In this document: positions 17,280-23,927 of the stretch, piece after piece
Numbering within the stretch: position 1 is the first letter of the stretch
How the letters are laid out: every line of letters begins with the position of its first letter
From: Candidatus Omnitrophota bacterium
Lineage (GTDB): Bacteria > Ratteibacteria > UBA8468 > B48-G9 > JAFGKM01
Assembly (NCBI GenBank): GCA_023818745.1
Contig: JAMWBY010000008.1
Coordinates: 1 to 25,802, forward strand
Direction of reading: 5' to 3'
DNA: 25,802 nt
The notes under the pieces: generated by a model
Databases searched by the model: none
What the model was told of the DNA's origin: nothing
What the model saw: only the letters and a program-made list of their open reading frames with translations
Program-made: the position numbers and the translations under genes

Positions 17280-17941
17280 ATTTTGAGTTTAAAAATTAAA
17301 AAACTGTTATGCCCGTATATTCCTATTCTTTTCATAGCAAATATTGAATTTTGAATTTTTCTATATTTTTTTGGTGTAACAACTGCGCTTTTATATCCAG
17401 CCATTTTCACTATTTCTATTATTTTTTCATTAAATTCACCATAAGGATAACAGAAAAATTTTACTTCCTTTCCTATTTTATCCTCAATTATTTTTTTTGA
17501 AATAAATATTTCCTCTTTTGCTTTTTCTTCAGGAATTTGTGTAAGATGAGGATGAGTTAAAGTATGAGAGCCAAATTCAACTCCATATTCAAGCATTTCA
17601 TTTATTTCTTTCCAGTTTAAGAATCTGTCTTTTTCTCTATCTTTATAACGGGAGAAGATTTTGTCAGTATTTATATAATTGACTATTAGAAAAATTAATG
17701 GTTTGATGTTAAATTTACTTAAAATTTCAAATGCAAAGTAAAAGTTATCACTGAACCCATCATCAAAAGTTATAACCACTTTACTATTCAAATTTTCCTT
17801 TAATTCAATGTATTCTTCCATGCTTAAAAATTCAAAATTTTTTGAAATTAAATAATTTATTTGTTGTTTGAAATTATCTAAATTTACTGTAAGCACGTCT
17901 TCTTTATAATATGGATTTATTCTATGATATGCAAGTATCAT
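17249..17941 (-). CDS. Polysaccharide deacetylase (NodB/CE4-type)
   Basis: A 230-residue carbohydrate esterase family 4 protein that removes N- or O-acetyl groups from sugars using a metal. The TFDDG motif (58-62) gives the catalytic base D60 and metal ligand D61. SHTLTH (125-130) gives metal ligands H126 and H130. CYPYGEFNEKI (164-174) is the usual substrate-groove motif. No signal peptide or membrane segment is seen, so it probably acts in the cytoplasm on a lipid-linked or nucleotide sugar rather than on finished wall polymer. The ATG overlaps the upstream GT2 stop by 4 bases (ATGA). This short form is common inside exopolysaccharide and glycolipid operons. Confidence 0.9.
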   Translation of the reverse strand: MILAYHRINPYYKEDVLTVNLDNFKQQINYLISKNFEFLSMEEYIELKENLNSKVVITFDDGFSDNFYFAFEILSKFNIKPLIFLIVNYINTDKIFSRYKDREKDRFLNWKEINEMLEYGVEFGSHTLTHPHLTQIPEEKAKEEIFISKKIIEDKIGKEVKFFCYPYGEFNEKIIEIVKMAGYKSAVVTPKKYRKIQNSIFAMKRIGIYGHNSFLIFKLKIWKEYLKEKF

Positions 17942-18654
17942 TTGAATTTTGTCCTTTTAAATTTATATTTTAAAATTAAAAAAACCATTTTTAGACCAAG
18001 AAGAAATGCTTTTTTCATACTTCCAGTAACAGACGATTTTCCAACCCTTGGTTTATAATTTACAGGTATTTCTATAAATTTTGTTCCTGTTTTTATAACA
18101 AGAAGTGTCATTTCTGGACCAAAATGTTCTCTTCCAACAGTAAAATGATTTTTAATTTTTTCATAAAGAGGTCTTTTAATGAGTCGCATAGTGCAACCGA
18201 CATCGGTCAAAGTAGTGGTATTGTAAAGAAATTCCATCATTTTCGCAACAGCCCAATTACCCCATTTTAAGAAAAAGTTCATATTTGCGCCTTTCCATAT
18301 TAATTCTTTTGTGGTTCTTGTCCCAAGGACATAGTCAAAATCATCACTATAAGCAAGAAGTTTAATCACATCTTTTCCTTCAAATGTTCCATCTGGTTCC
18401 GAAATAATTAAATATTCACCTGTTGCAACTGAAAGCCCCTTCTGTATTGCATAACCATATCCCTGCTTTTTCTCATATACAAGAACTGCTTTAGTTTTTT
18501 TGACTTCTTCATCAGTCCCTTCAACAGCATTATTGTTTACAACAATTATTTCATCAACATAACCAGAATTAAAAAAATTCTCTATTGCATTTCTTATTGA
18601 GTCCTTTTCATTATAAGTTGGGAAAACCACACTTACCTTTTTATTTCGCCACAT
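17938..18654 (-). CDS. GT2-like glycosyltransferase with altered nucleotide-binding motif
   Basis: A 238-residue GT-A protein. The opening VVFPTYNEKDSI (9-20) is typical GT2. However, the usual VVDDGSTDGT is VVNNNAVEGT (38-47), lacking the leading aspartates. The DXD site is SEPDGTFE (85-92). QGYGYAIQKGL matches the family's GxGxAxxxG segment. GREHFGPEMTL and VNYKPRVGKSSVTG near the C-terminus are family-like. The changes suggest a specialised donor preference or a different metal-binding geometry; the fold and length are otherwise intact. The start has an AAAAGGA ribosome binding site in the end of the methyltransferase gene 3 bases away. It pairs with the adjacent methyltransferase and GT39 gene. 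Confidence 0.83.
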   Translation of the reverse strand: MWRNKKVSVVFPTYNEKDSIRNAIENFFNSGYVDEIIVVNNNAVEGTDEEVKKTKAVLVYEKKQGYGYAIQKGLSVATGEYLIISEPDGTFEGKDVIKLLAYSDDFDYVLGTRTTKELIWKGANMNFFLKWGNWAVAKMMEFLYNTTTLTDVGCTMRLIKRPLYEKIKNHFTVGREHFGPEMTLLVIKTGTKFIEIPVNYKPRVGKSSVTGSMKKAFLLGLKMVFLILKYKFKRTKFK

Positions 18655-18657
18655 TAT

Positions 18658-19350
18658 TTATTCCTTTTTTCCAATTATAACATTATGTGCAAGTAAAAAC
18701 ATACTTAAAAGAGGCAATTTTTTAATCCCTTTTTCTAAAAACTTTAAAATTGGCAAACTCCATTCAGGAGCAAAATCAGGTACAAATCCAGTTTTTAATA
18801 TCTTCTCAATTTTAATATTGTTTTTTTTGAAAATTTTTATAATAATCCATAGTGGAATTAACTTTTCTTCCCCTATATCCTGAGGGACTTTTTTCATAAG
18901 AAAATACCAGTAAGGATTAAATGGATTATGTTCCCAGATTAATATAAAACCAGATTTTTTAGTCACTCTTATCATTTCATTTACTGCTTTTTCAACCCTA
19001 TTAAGATTTCCCAAATGATGAAGAGAAACGATTGAAATGACTAAATCAAAACTTTGATTTTTAAATTCAAGATTTAACATATCACCCTTTTTTACTTTGC
19101 CAGGATTTTTTTTGTTTGCTATTTCAACCATTTTAAAAGAATTATCTATTCCATATGCATCATAACCCAATTTATTTAAATGATAAATTAGTGTTCCAGT
19201 GCCGCATCCCACATCAAGAATTTTTACTTTTGATTTAGATAAAATTTTCTGTATTAACTTTATCCTTTCTGTTAAATAATATTCAAATATATGTGAAGGA
19301 AAAATTTTATCATAACTTTCACCGAGTTTATCAAATATATTTTCTTCCAT
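18658..19350 (-). CDS. Class I SAM-dependent methyltransferase
   Basis: A 230-residue methyltransferase. The SAM-binding motif I is ILDVGCGTGTL (44-54), the acidic loop is YGIDNSFKMVEIA, and SFDLVISIVSLHHLGN covers motif II/III with the common post-II LHHL. There is no zinc ribbon, unlike the other methyltransferase in this operon. The C-terminal half has hydrophobic stretches (NPYWYFLMKKVPQDIG and the last 25 residues) that could touch a membrane or lipid. The ATG lies 20 bases inside the preceding GT39 gene, implying coupled translation. The substrate is unknown; context suggests a sugar or polyprenol-linked intermediate. Confidence 0.85.
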   Translation of the reverse strand: MEENIFDKLGESYDKIFPSHIFEYYLTERIKLIQKILSKSKVKILDVGCGTGTLIYHLNKLGYDAYGIDNSFKMVEIANKKNPGKVKKGDMLNLEFKNQSFDLVISIVSLHHLGNLNRVEKAVNEMIRVTKKSGFILIWEHNPFNPYWYFLMKKVPQDIGEEKLIPLWIIIKIFKKNNIKIEKILKTGFVPDFAPEWSLPILKFLEKGIKKLPLLSMFLLAHNVIIGKKE

Positions 19351-20545
19351 ATCTTGTATTTAATAAATAATAACACGAAAGAATTATTAAAAAAGGCATT
19401 ATAGGGAAACGATATCTGATTGCACTTCTTATAAGAATTGTAATTCCTGAATAGAGAAAAAGTATTGTATGAATTAATATCCAATTTGAAAAATTATTAA
19501 ATGTTTTGAAAATTCCTAAAAATCCTAATATAATTATAGGAGTTTCACAAATAAAACTTATAATCTGATGAAATTTTTTATAAGATTGTCCAGGTCCTGA
19601 TATTGTATGAGGATAAAACCTCCAATATCTTATAAATCTATCAATGACCAATTTTATATAAAGTTTAGGATTTTCCTTAACAAAGGTAAAAGTTTTTTTA
19701 TAAAGGAGTTTATCAATTTCTACTTCATTTAAACCTTTAAATTCTTCTATATTTTCTGCATGATAGAATCCTGAAGGAGTTTGTAATGAGTATTCATTAT
19801 TAGCAATAAAAAAAACAATCCCACCTTCAGTTGAAGTTATAATAAAATAATTCAGAACTTTATAATTTCTAATTCCCCAAAGTAATGGAAATAAAAATGA
19901 GAAAATCAGCATTAAAAATAATTTTTTTAGAATTTTTTTCTTATATTTCAACAAAAAGATCAATAAAATAAAAGGAATTATTATTATAAAAGTGGGTCTT
20001 GTAATACATAAGTATCCAAAAATCAAACATCCTAAAGATAGAAATTTAATCTCATTGCCTTTTTTTTCTCCTATCAAAAGTAGTAAGACACTTAAAATAA
20101 TAAGAAATGCTACTAAAGTTTCAGGTGCAAGATATCCAGTCCAGAAAATTGATATTGGATAAATAGAATAAATAAAACTGGATAAAAACCCTAATTTCTC
20201 ATTAAATAAAATCTTACTGAGAAAAAAAAGTAAAATAGCAGTTAAAGAACTCAAAATTGCAAGTCCAATTTTAGCAAAAAGAAACTTATGTCCAAAAATT
20301 TTATAAATTATTGCTAAAAAGATTGGAAAACCTGGGCTTCTCCATGCATAAAATTTCGGCCCATCAGGAAAGTAAGGATTATTAACCCAATAACCTTTAC
20401 CAGATGCGATTTTCCATCCAAGTTCATCCCACCAATCACCCCAAACATCAACAGAATTATCAAGTGTAAGAATAAATCCAATCCTTATAATTAAACTTAT
20501 AAGAAAAATAATTATTAGAAACTTTTTTTCTTTTGCTTTTACCAT
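19331..20545 (-). CDS. GT39-like membrane glycosyltransferase, first gene of the glycan operon
   Basis: A 404-residue polytopic membrane protein of the GT39/PMT group with about nine or ten hydrophobic segments. The first helix (about 8-27) is followed by an external loop with WGDWWDELGW, holding the acidic residues expected for catalysis. The element AWRSPGFPIFLAI corresponds to the family's xPPxxxxL loop. It shares RNYKxxxxF, GGxVFxxxN, an L(L/Y)YKxxFxxxKENP-type stretch and IRYRxPIxPFxIILSxY with the protein at 16092-17279. No long C-terminal soluble domain is present. A minus-strand TATAAT lies 11 bases upstream of the ATG, so the transcript would have a leader of only a few bases. Confidence 0.82.
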   Translation of the reverse strand: MVKAKEKKFLIIIFLISLIIRIGFILTLDNSVDVWGDWWDELGWKIASGKGYWVNNPYFPDGPKFYAWRSPGFPIFLAIIYKIFGHKFLFAKIGLAILSSLTAILLFFLSKILFNEKLGFLSSFIYSIYPISIFWTGYLAPETLVAFLIILSVLLLLIGEKKGNEIKFLSLGCLIFGYLCITRPTFIIIIPFILLIFLLKYKKKILKKLFLMLIFSFLFPLLWGIRNYKVLNYFIITSTEGGIVFFIANNEYSLQTPSGFYHAENIEEFKGLNEVEIDKLLYKKTFTFVKENPKLYIKLVIDRFIRYWRFYPHTISGPGQSYKKFHQIISFICETPIIILGFLGIFKTFNNFSNWILIHTILFLYSGITILIRSAIRYRFPIMPFLIILSCYYLLNTRYGRKYI

Positions 20546-20556
20546 CTTTATAGATT

Positions 20557-20562
20557 ATTATA
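20557..20562 (-). promoter_or_regulatory. Predicted -10 box for the GT39-led glycan operon
   Basis: A perfect TATAAT on the minus strand, 11 bases before the ATG at 20545. A weak -35 (TTTTTG) sits 17 bases further upstream. It overlaps the plus-strand -10 at 20559-20564, giving two face-to-face promoters in a 58-base gap. Confidence 0.45.
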
Positions 20563-20564
20563 AT
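20559..20564 (+). promoter_or_regulatory. Predicted -10 box for the UROD-family gene
   Basis: A perfect TATAAT on the plus strand, 39 bases before the chosen ATG at 20604. No good -35 was found: the best, TTGCTT at 20533-20538, is 20 bases away. It would give a leader of about 30 bases containing the AAAGGA ribosome binding site at 20592-20597. Confidence 0.45.
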
Positions 20565-20603
20565 ATAAATTGAAAAATACAAAAATTGTGGAAAGGACAA
20601 AAT

Positions 20604-21581
20604 ATGGGACAAAAATTTAATTTTTCTTTATCTGAATATCTTCTGTTTGAACTTACAGATATCAATTTCTATCAATTACATTTTGATGCAAAAAAAATTG
20701 TAGAAGGATATAAAAAATTGGAAGAAGTTGCCAAAGAGTTAGAGGTGCCTGCTCCAATTCCAAAAATGGCTGGTTTTGCTTATCCACATATTGCTTCTCT
20801 TGGAGCAAAAATTGAATTCCCTTTTGATGGAGAACCAAAACCTTTTCCGCTGATAAAAAATGTTGAAGATATAGATAATTTGAAAGAACCAGAAGATTAT
20901 TTAGGTGCACATTTAATCCAGAAAAAACTGAAAACTCTTGAAGAATTAAAAAAACTTGTTCCAGAAACACCAAATACAATTGGACATCTTTATGAAGGAC
21001 CTATAACAACTGCAGTTTTACTTATGGGAGAGGAATTTTTTGTGCTTGTTTATGATAATCCAGAAAAAGCACATAAACTACTTAATTTTTGTGTAAAAAG
21101 TGCTTTAAATTACACAAAAACAATATTAAACTATTTTGGAGATAAAATAAATGAAGGACCAAAAGGAATTTGCGATGATTTTGCAGGTATTTTGCCCCCA
21201 AGATTATTTCCTGAATTTGTTTTACCTTACTGGGAAGAAATGTATCAGGGATTGAAAGCAACAGAAAGGCATTTACATAGTGAATTATTAAGAGAAGAAC
21301 ATTTGAAATTCTTGAAAGATGTAAAAATTGAAGTTTTTGACCCATCAGCAGACCAGTATTTAAATGGAGAAATTTTATTAAAAAGTTGTCCATGTAAATT
21401 TACATTAAGAATACAAACCTGGGAAATTTTTAATTTATCAGTAGATGAACTTGAAAAATTATATATTAAACTTTCGAGTTATAAACCAGTTGCTATAACT
21501 TTTAACCTTCCGAGATTAGTTGATATACCTAAAATAAAAAGATTGCTTAAAATTGCAAAAGAACTTGAAAAAGATTGCTAA
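20604..21581 (+). CDS. Uroporphyrinogen decarboxylase (UROD) family protein, possible corrinoid methyltransferase-type
   Basis: A 325-residue TIM-barrel protein of the UROD/MtaA superfamily and the only plus-strand gene here. The pattern includes GHLYEGPITTAVLLMG (about 127-142), NPEKAHKLLNFC, CDDFAG (190-195) and HLHSELLREEHLKFLKD (223-239), followed by FDPSADQYL. Candidate metal ligands are H223, H225 and C262/C264 (SCPC). MtaA/MtbA-type enzymes use an HxC...C zinc site, so this is similar but not identical. True HemE would normally sit with other heme genes, which are absent. I chose the ATG at 20604 because AAAGGA lies 6 bases upstream; a TTG at 20586 is in frame but lies before that site. 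The substrate is unknown. Confidence 0.85.
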   Translation: MGQKFNFSLSEYLLFELTDINFYQLHFDAKKIVEGYKKLEEVAKELEVPAPIPKMAGFAYPHIASLGAKIEFPFDGEPKPFPLIKNVEDIDNLKEPEDYLGAHLIQKKLKTLEELKKLVPETPNTIGHLYEGPITTAVLLMGEEFFVLVYDNPEKAHKLLNFCVKSALNYTKTILNYFGDKINEGPKGICDDFAGILPPRLFPEFVLPYWEEMYQGLKATERHLHSELLREEHLKFLKDVKIEVFDPSADQYLNGEILLKSCPCKFTLRIQTWEIFNLSVDELEKLYIKLSSYKPVAITFNLPRLVDIPKIKRLLKIAKELEKDC

Positions 21582-21620
21582 TAAATAATCAAAGATAATT
21601 TAAAACATCTGTGATAAATT

Positions 21621-22787
21621 TTATAAATTCAAACTTTTCAAATATAATTCCTCATAATTTCTTACCATTTTTTCAATTGTGAATTTTTCTTTTACAAATT
21701 CATAACCTTTAATTCCAATATTTTGAGAAATGTCAGGATTTGTAAGAAGATATATAATTTTTTCACTTATCTTTTTAGAGTTTCTAACAGGAACAAGTAT
21801 TCCATTTTCCCTATCAATAATTAATTCTTTTATTTCAGGAATATCTGTTGCAATTACAGGTTTTTTTAAAGCCATAGATTCAAGAATAATATTCGGCATA
21901 CCCTCAAATAATGAGGGAATAACTATAATGTCACATATATATAAAATTTCAAGAACATCTTCTCTATAACCAGTAAAGATAACATTATTTTTTATTTTTA
22001 ATTTTTCTGCAATCTCTTCAAAATTCTTTCTCAAAGGTCCATCGCCAACAAAAATGAAATAGCAATCCGGGAAAATTTTTAAAACTTCTGGAATTGCTTT
22101 CAAAAGATATATAAATCCTTTCTGTTCAGTAAATCTTCCTGCAGTTCCTACAATAAATTTACTTTTTTCAAGTTTTAATTCCAATTTTTTTTCATCTTGA
22201 GAAATTTCAATCTTTTCTATATTTTCAATATCTACCCCATTATAAATGACCTCAATTTTATTGTCAGATATATTTTCAATTTTTTTATAGAAATTTTTAA
22301 CAGAATTGGAATTACCTATTAATTTATCAGTGAAAATTAAAAGTAATCTATCTATTAGTTTATGATACCACTTTTTCCATAAGTCAACACATCTTTCAGA
22401 AGCAAAAATTATAGGTACTTTAGCAAAAAAAGCAGAAATTCTTCCCCATGTATTTGAAGTGAACATGAAAGTATGAACAATTTGAGGATTTTCTTTTTTC
22501 AAGATTTTTATTAATTTTAAAAGGAACAATATATCTATTTTAAATCTTTTACCTATTTCAATTACCTGAATATTATTTTTTAAAAACTCTTTTTTTAAAG
22601 GTCCATTCTTTCTTAAAACTATTACCAGTGGAATGAATCTCTCTTTGTTAAGATTTTTAGTTAAATATAGAAGTTGTTTTTCTGCTCCACCAATCTGTAA
22701 TGTTGCTATTATATAACTTATTTTAATTTTCTGTAATTGTGGAAACCTTATTTTCTGCTGCCCATTTATACCATTTTTCCTTTTCAT
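21621..22787 (-). CDS. GT4 glycosyltransferase
   Basis: A 388-residue retaining glycosyltransferase of the GT-B fold. The first Rossmann domain opens with ISYIIATLQIGGAEKQLLYLTKNL (about 23-46). The donor domain shows GTAGRFTEQKGFIYLLKA, then FEGMPNIILESMALKKPVIAT with the EX7E pair E295 and E303. It probably adds a sugar to a cytoplasmic lipid-linked intermediate. The annotated ATG is 65 bases inside the HEAT gene, and the first 21 or so residues do not look like GT4 sequence. Translation may really start later at a non-ATG codon near 22725, but no clear ribosome binding site decides it. It ends convergently with the UROD gene. Confidence 0.88.
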   Translation of the reverse strand: MKRKNGINGQQKIRFPQLQKIKISYIIATLQIGGAEKQLLYLTKNLNKERFIPLVIVLRKNGPLKKEFLKNNIQVIEIGKRFKIDILFLLKLIKILKKENPQIVHTFMFTSNTWGRISAFFAKVPIIFASERCVDLWKKWYHKLIDRLLLIFTDKLIGNSNSVKNFYKKIENISDNKIEVIYNGVDIENIEKIEISQDEKKLELKLEKSKFIVGTAGRFTEQKGFIYLLKAIPEVLKIFPDCYFIFVGDGPLRKNFEEIAEKLKIKNNVIFTGYREDVLEILYICDIIVIPSLFEGMPNIILESMALKKPVIATDIPEIKELIIDRENGILVPVRNSKKISEKIIYLLTNPDISQNIGIKGYEFVKEKFTIEKMVRNYEELYLKSLNL

Positions 22788-23913
22788 ATCCTAAATTTAC
22801 TCCTGTTATTTTTCTTAAACTTTCAAATGCCGTTTTTCTAACTTCAATATTTTTATCTGAAAGAAGATTTATAAGTGGATAGATTGCTCTTTTATCTCTT
22901 ATTTCACCAAGTGCATATGCAGAATATTCTTTTATAATTGGATTTTTATCATTGAGACATATGATAAGAGAAATTGTTGCTTTTTTATTCTTAAAAATGG
23001 ATAATGTTTTAATTGCTTCAATTTTTACTTCAATTTGTTTATCATATAAAGCATTTATAATTGGCTCTAAAGCTCTTTCATCTTTAATTTCTCTTAATGC
23101 CTTAATAGCTGCCTGTCTTACTAACCAGTTTGAATCTTCAAGTAATTCAATTAAATAAGGAATACTAACTGGACTTTTTATTTTCCCAAGTGTTTCAACT
23201 GCTTCTTTTCTTACAAGATATTCTTTGTCTTTTAAAAGTTTTATTATTGGTGTTATATCATCAACATTTTTTATTTCTCCTATTGACCATAAAGCAAATT
23301 TTTTTATTTCCCAATTCTTATCATTTAAAATTTCATATAAAAATGGTAATACTTGAGAATTTTTTGTTTTTCCAAAACTATATATAATTTTTATTTTTGT
23401 AAAGTTATCTGCTGTTTTATAATAATTAATTAAAAAATCAGTTTCGTTTTTATTCAAAGAAAGGATTTCAATTGCCTTTTCTTTAAAATCAAAGTCCTTC
23501 TCATTTGCAATTTTTTCAAGAAATATTATTGAAGTTTCGTCATTAATCTCACCAAGAATTTCAATAATTTTAATTTTTAAACTCTTTAATGTTTTTTCAT
23601 CATTAAATTTTTCAAAAAGGTAAGGTAATGCTTGACTCCCAGTTTTTACAAGGACCTTTTTTGCCTCATTTGAAGGACTTGTTTTGCCTATAATATTATC
23701 AACTACAGGTCTTTCATCTTCAAGAATGTTTATCAAATAAGGAATTGCTTCTTTTATATCTTCTGTCAATCTACCTATTTTATAAGCACCATATGCTCTT
23801 TTAACAGGATTTTCTGATTTTATATTTTCAATAGCGATTTTCAAATCATTAGAGATATTCTGAGAAAATAGAATGCAGGATATTAAGATTAAAAAAAACA
23901 AACTCCTTTTCAT
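22723..23913 (-). CDS. Exported HEAT-repeat protein, putative lipoprotein
   Basis: A 396-residue protein made almost entirely of HEAT/PBS-lyase-like repeats of about 31 residues. Recurring elements are IPYLIxLLxDxxxxVRxxAxxALGxIKD, clearest from about 190 to 370. This forms an alpha-solenoid, a protein-binding scaffold with no catalytic site. The N-terminus MKRSLFFLILISCILFSQ is a secretion signal. LISC could be a lipobox (C13), although the hydrophobic core would be short, so a signal peptidase I site near residue 20 is an alternative. The tail GYEKEKWYKWAAEN (about 376-389) closes the last repeat. The start has the strongest ribosome binding site in the window. It is encoded between asnB and the GT4 gene; the partner is unknown. 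Confidence 0.88.
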   Translation of the reverse strand: MKRSLFFLILISCILFSQNISNDLKIAIENIKSENPVKRAYGAYKIGRLTEDIKEAIPYLINILEDERPVVDNIIGKTSPSNEAKKVLVKTGSQALPYLFEKFNDEKTLKSLKIKIIEILGEINDETSIIFLEKIANEKDFDFKEKAIEILSLNKNETDFLINYYKTADNFTKIKIIYSFGKTKNSQVLPFLYEILNDKNWEIKKFALWSIGEIKNVDDITPIIKLLKDKEYLVRKEAVETLGKIKSPVSIPYLIELLEDSNWLVRQAAIKALREIKDERALEPIINALYDKQIEVKIEAIKTLSIFKNKKATISLIICLNDKNPIIKEYSAYALGEIRDKRAIYPLINLLSDKNIEVRKTAFESLRKITGVNLGYEKEKWYKWAAENKVSTITEN

Positions 23914-23917
23914 ATGA

Positions 23918-23926
23918 CCTCCTTTT
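23918..23926 (-). promoter_or_regulatory. Strong ribosome binding site of the HEAT-repeat gene
   Basis: The minus strand reads AAAAGGAGG, ending 4 bases before the ATG at 23913. It is an essentially full match to the anti-Shine-Dalgarno sequence and lies in the 14-base gap after asnB. It suggests high translation relative to the neighbours. Confidence 0.8.
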
Positions 23927-23927
23927 T

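Noticed and set aside
19272..19484. 70-residue minus-strand frame across the GT39/methyltransferase junction
   Set aside because: It overlaps two well-supported genes in another frame and has no recognisable domain or ribosome binding site.
20662..20979. Minus-strand frames inside the UROD gene (also 21082-21393)
   Set aside because: Low-complexity Leu-rich shadows of the clearly conserved plus-strand UROD gene.
21582..21620. Bidirectional terminator between the convergent UROD and GT4 genes
   Set aside because: Only a very short AT-only inverted repeat (ATAAA/TTTAT) is present; no GC-containing hairpin followed by a T-tract could be found.
23000..23400. DNA tandem repeat or CRISPR-like array
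   Set aside because: The periodicity of about 93 bases comes from HEAT repeats in the protein; units are diverged at DNA level and have no constant repeat/spacer structure.
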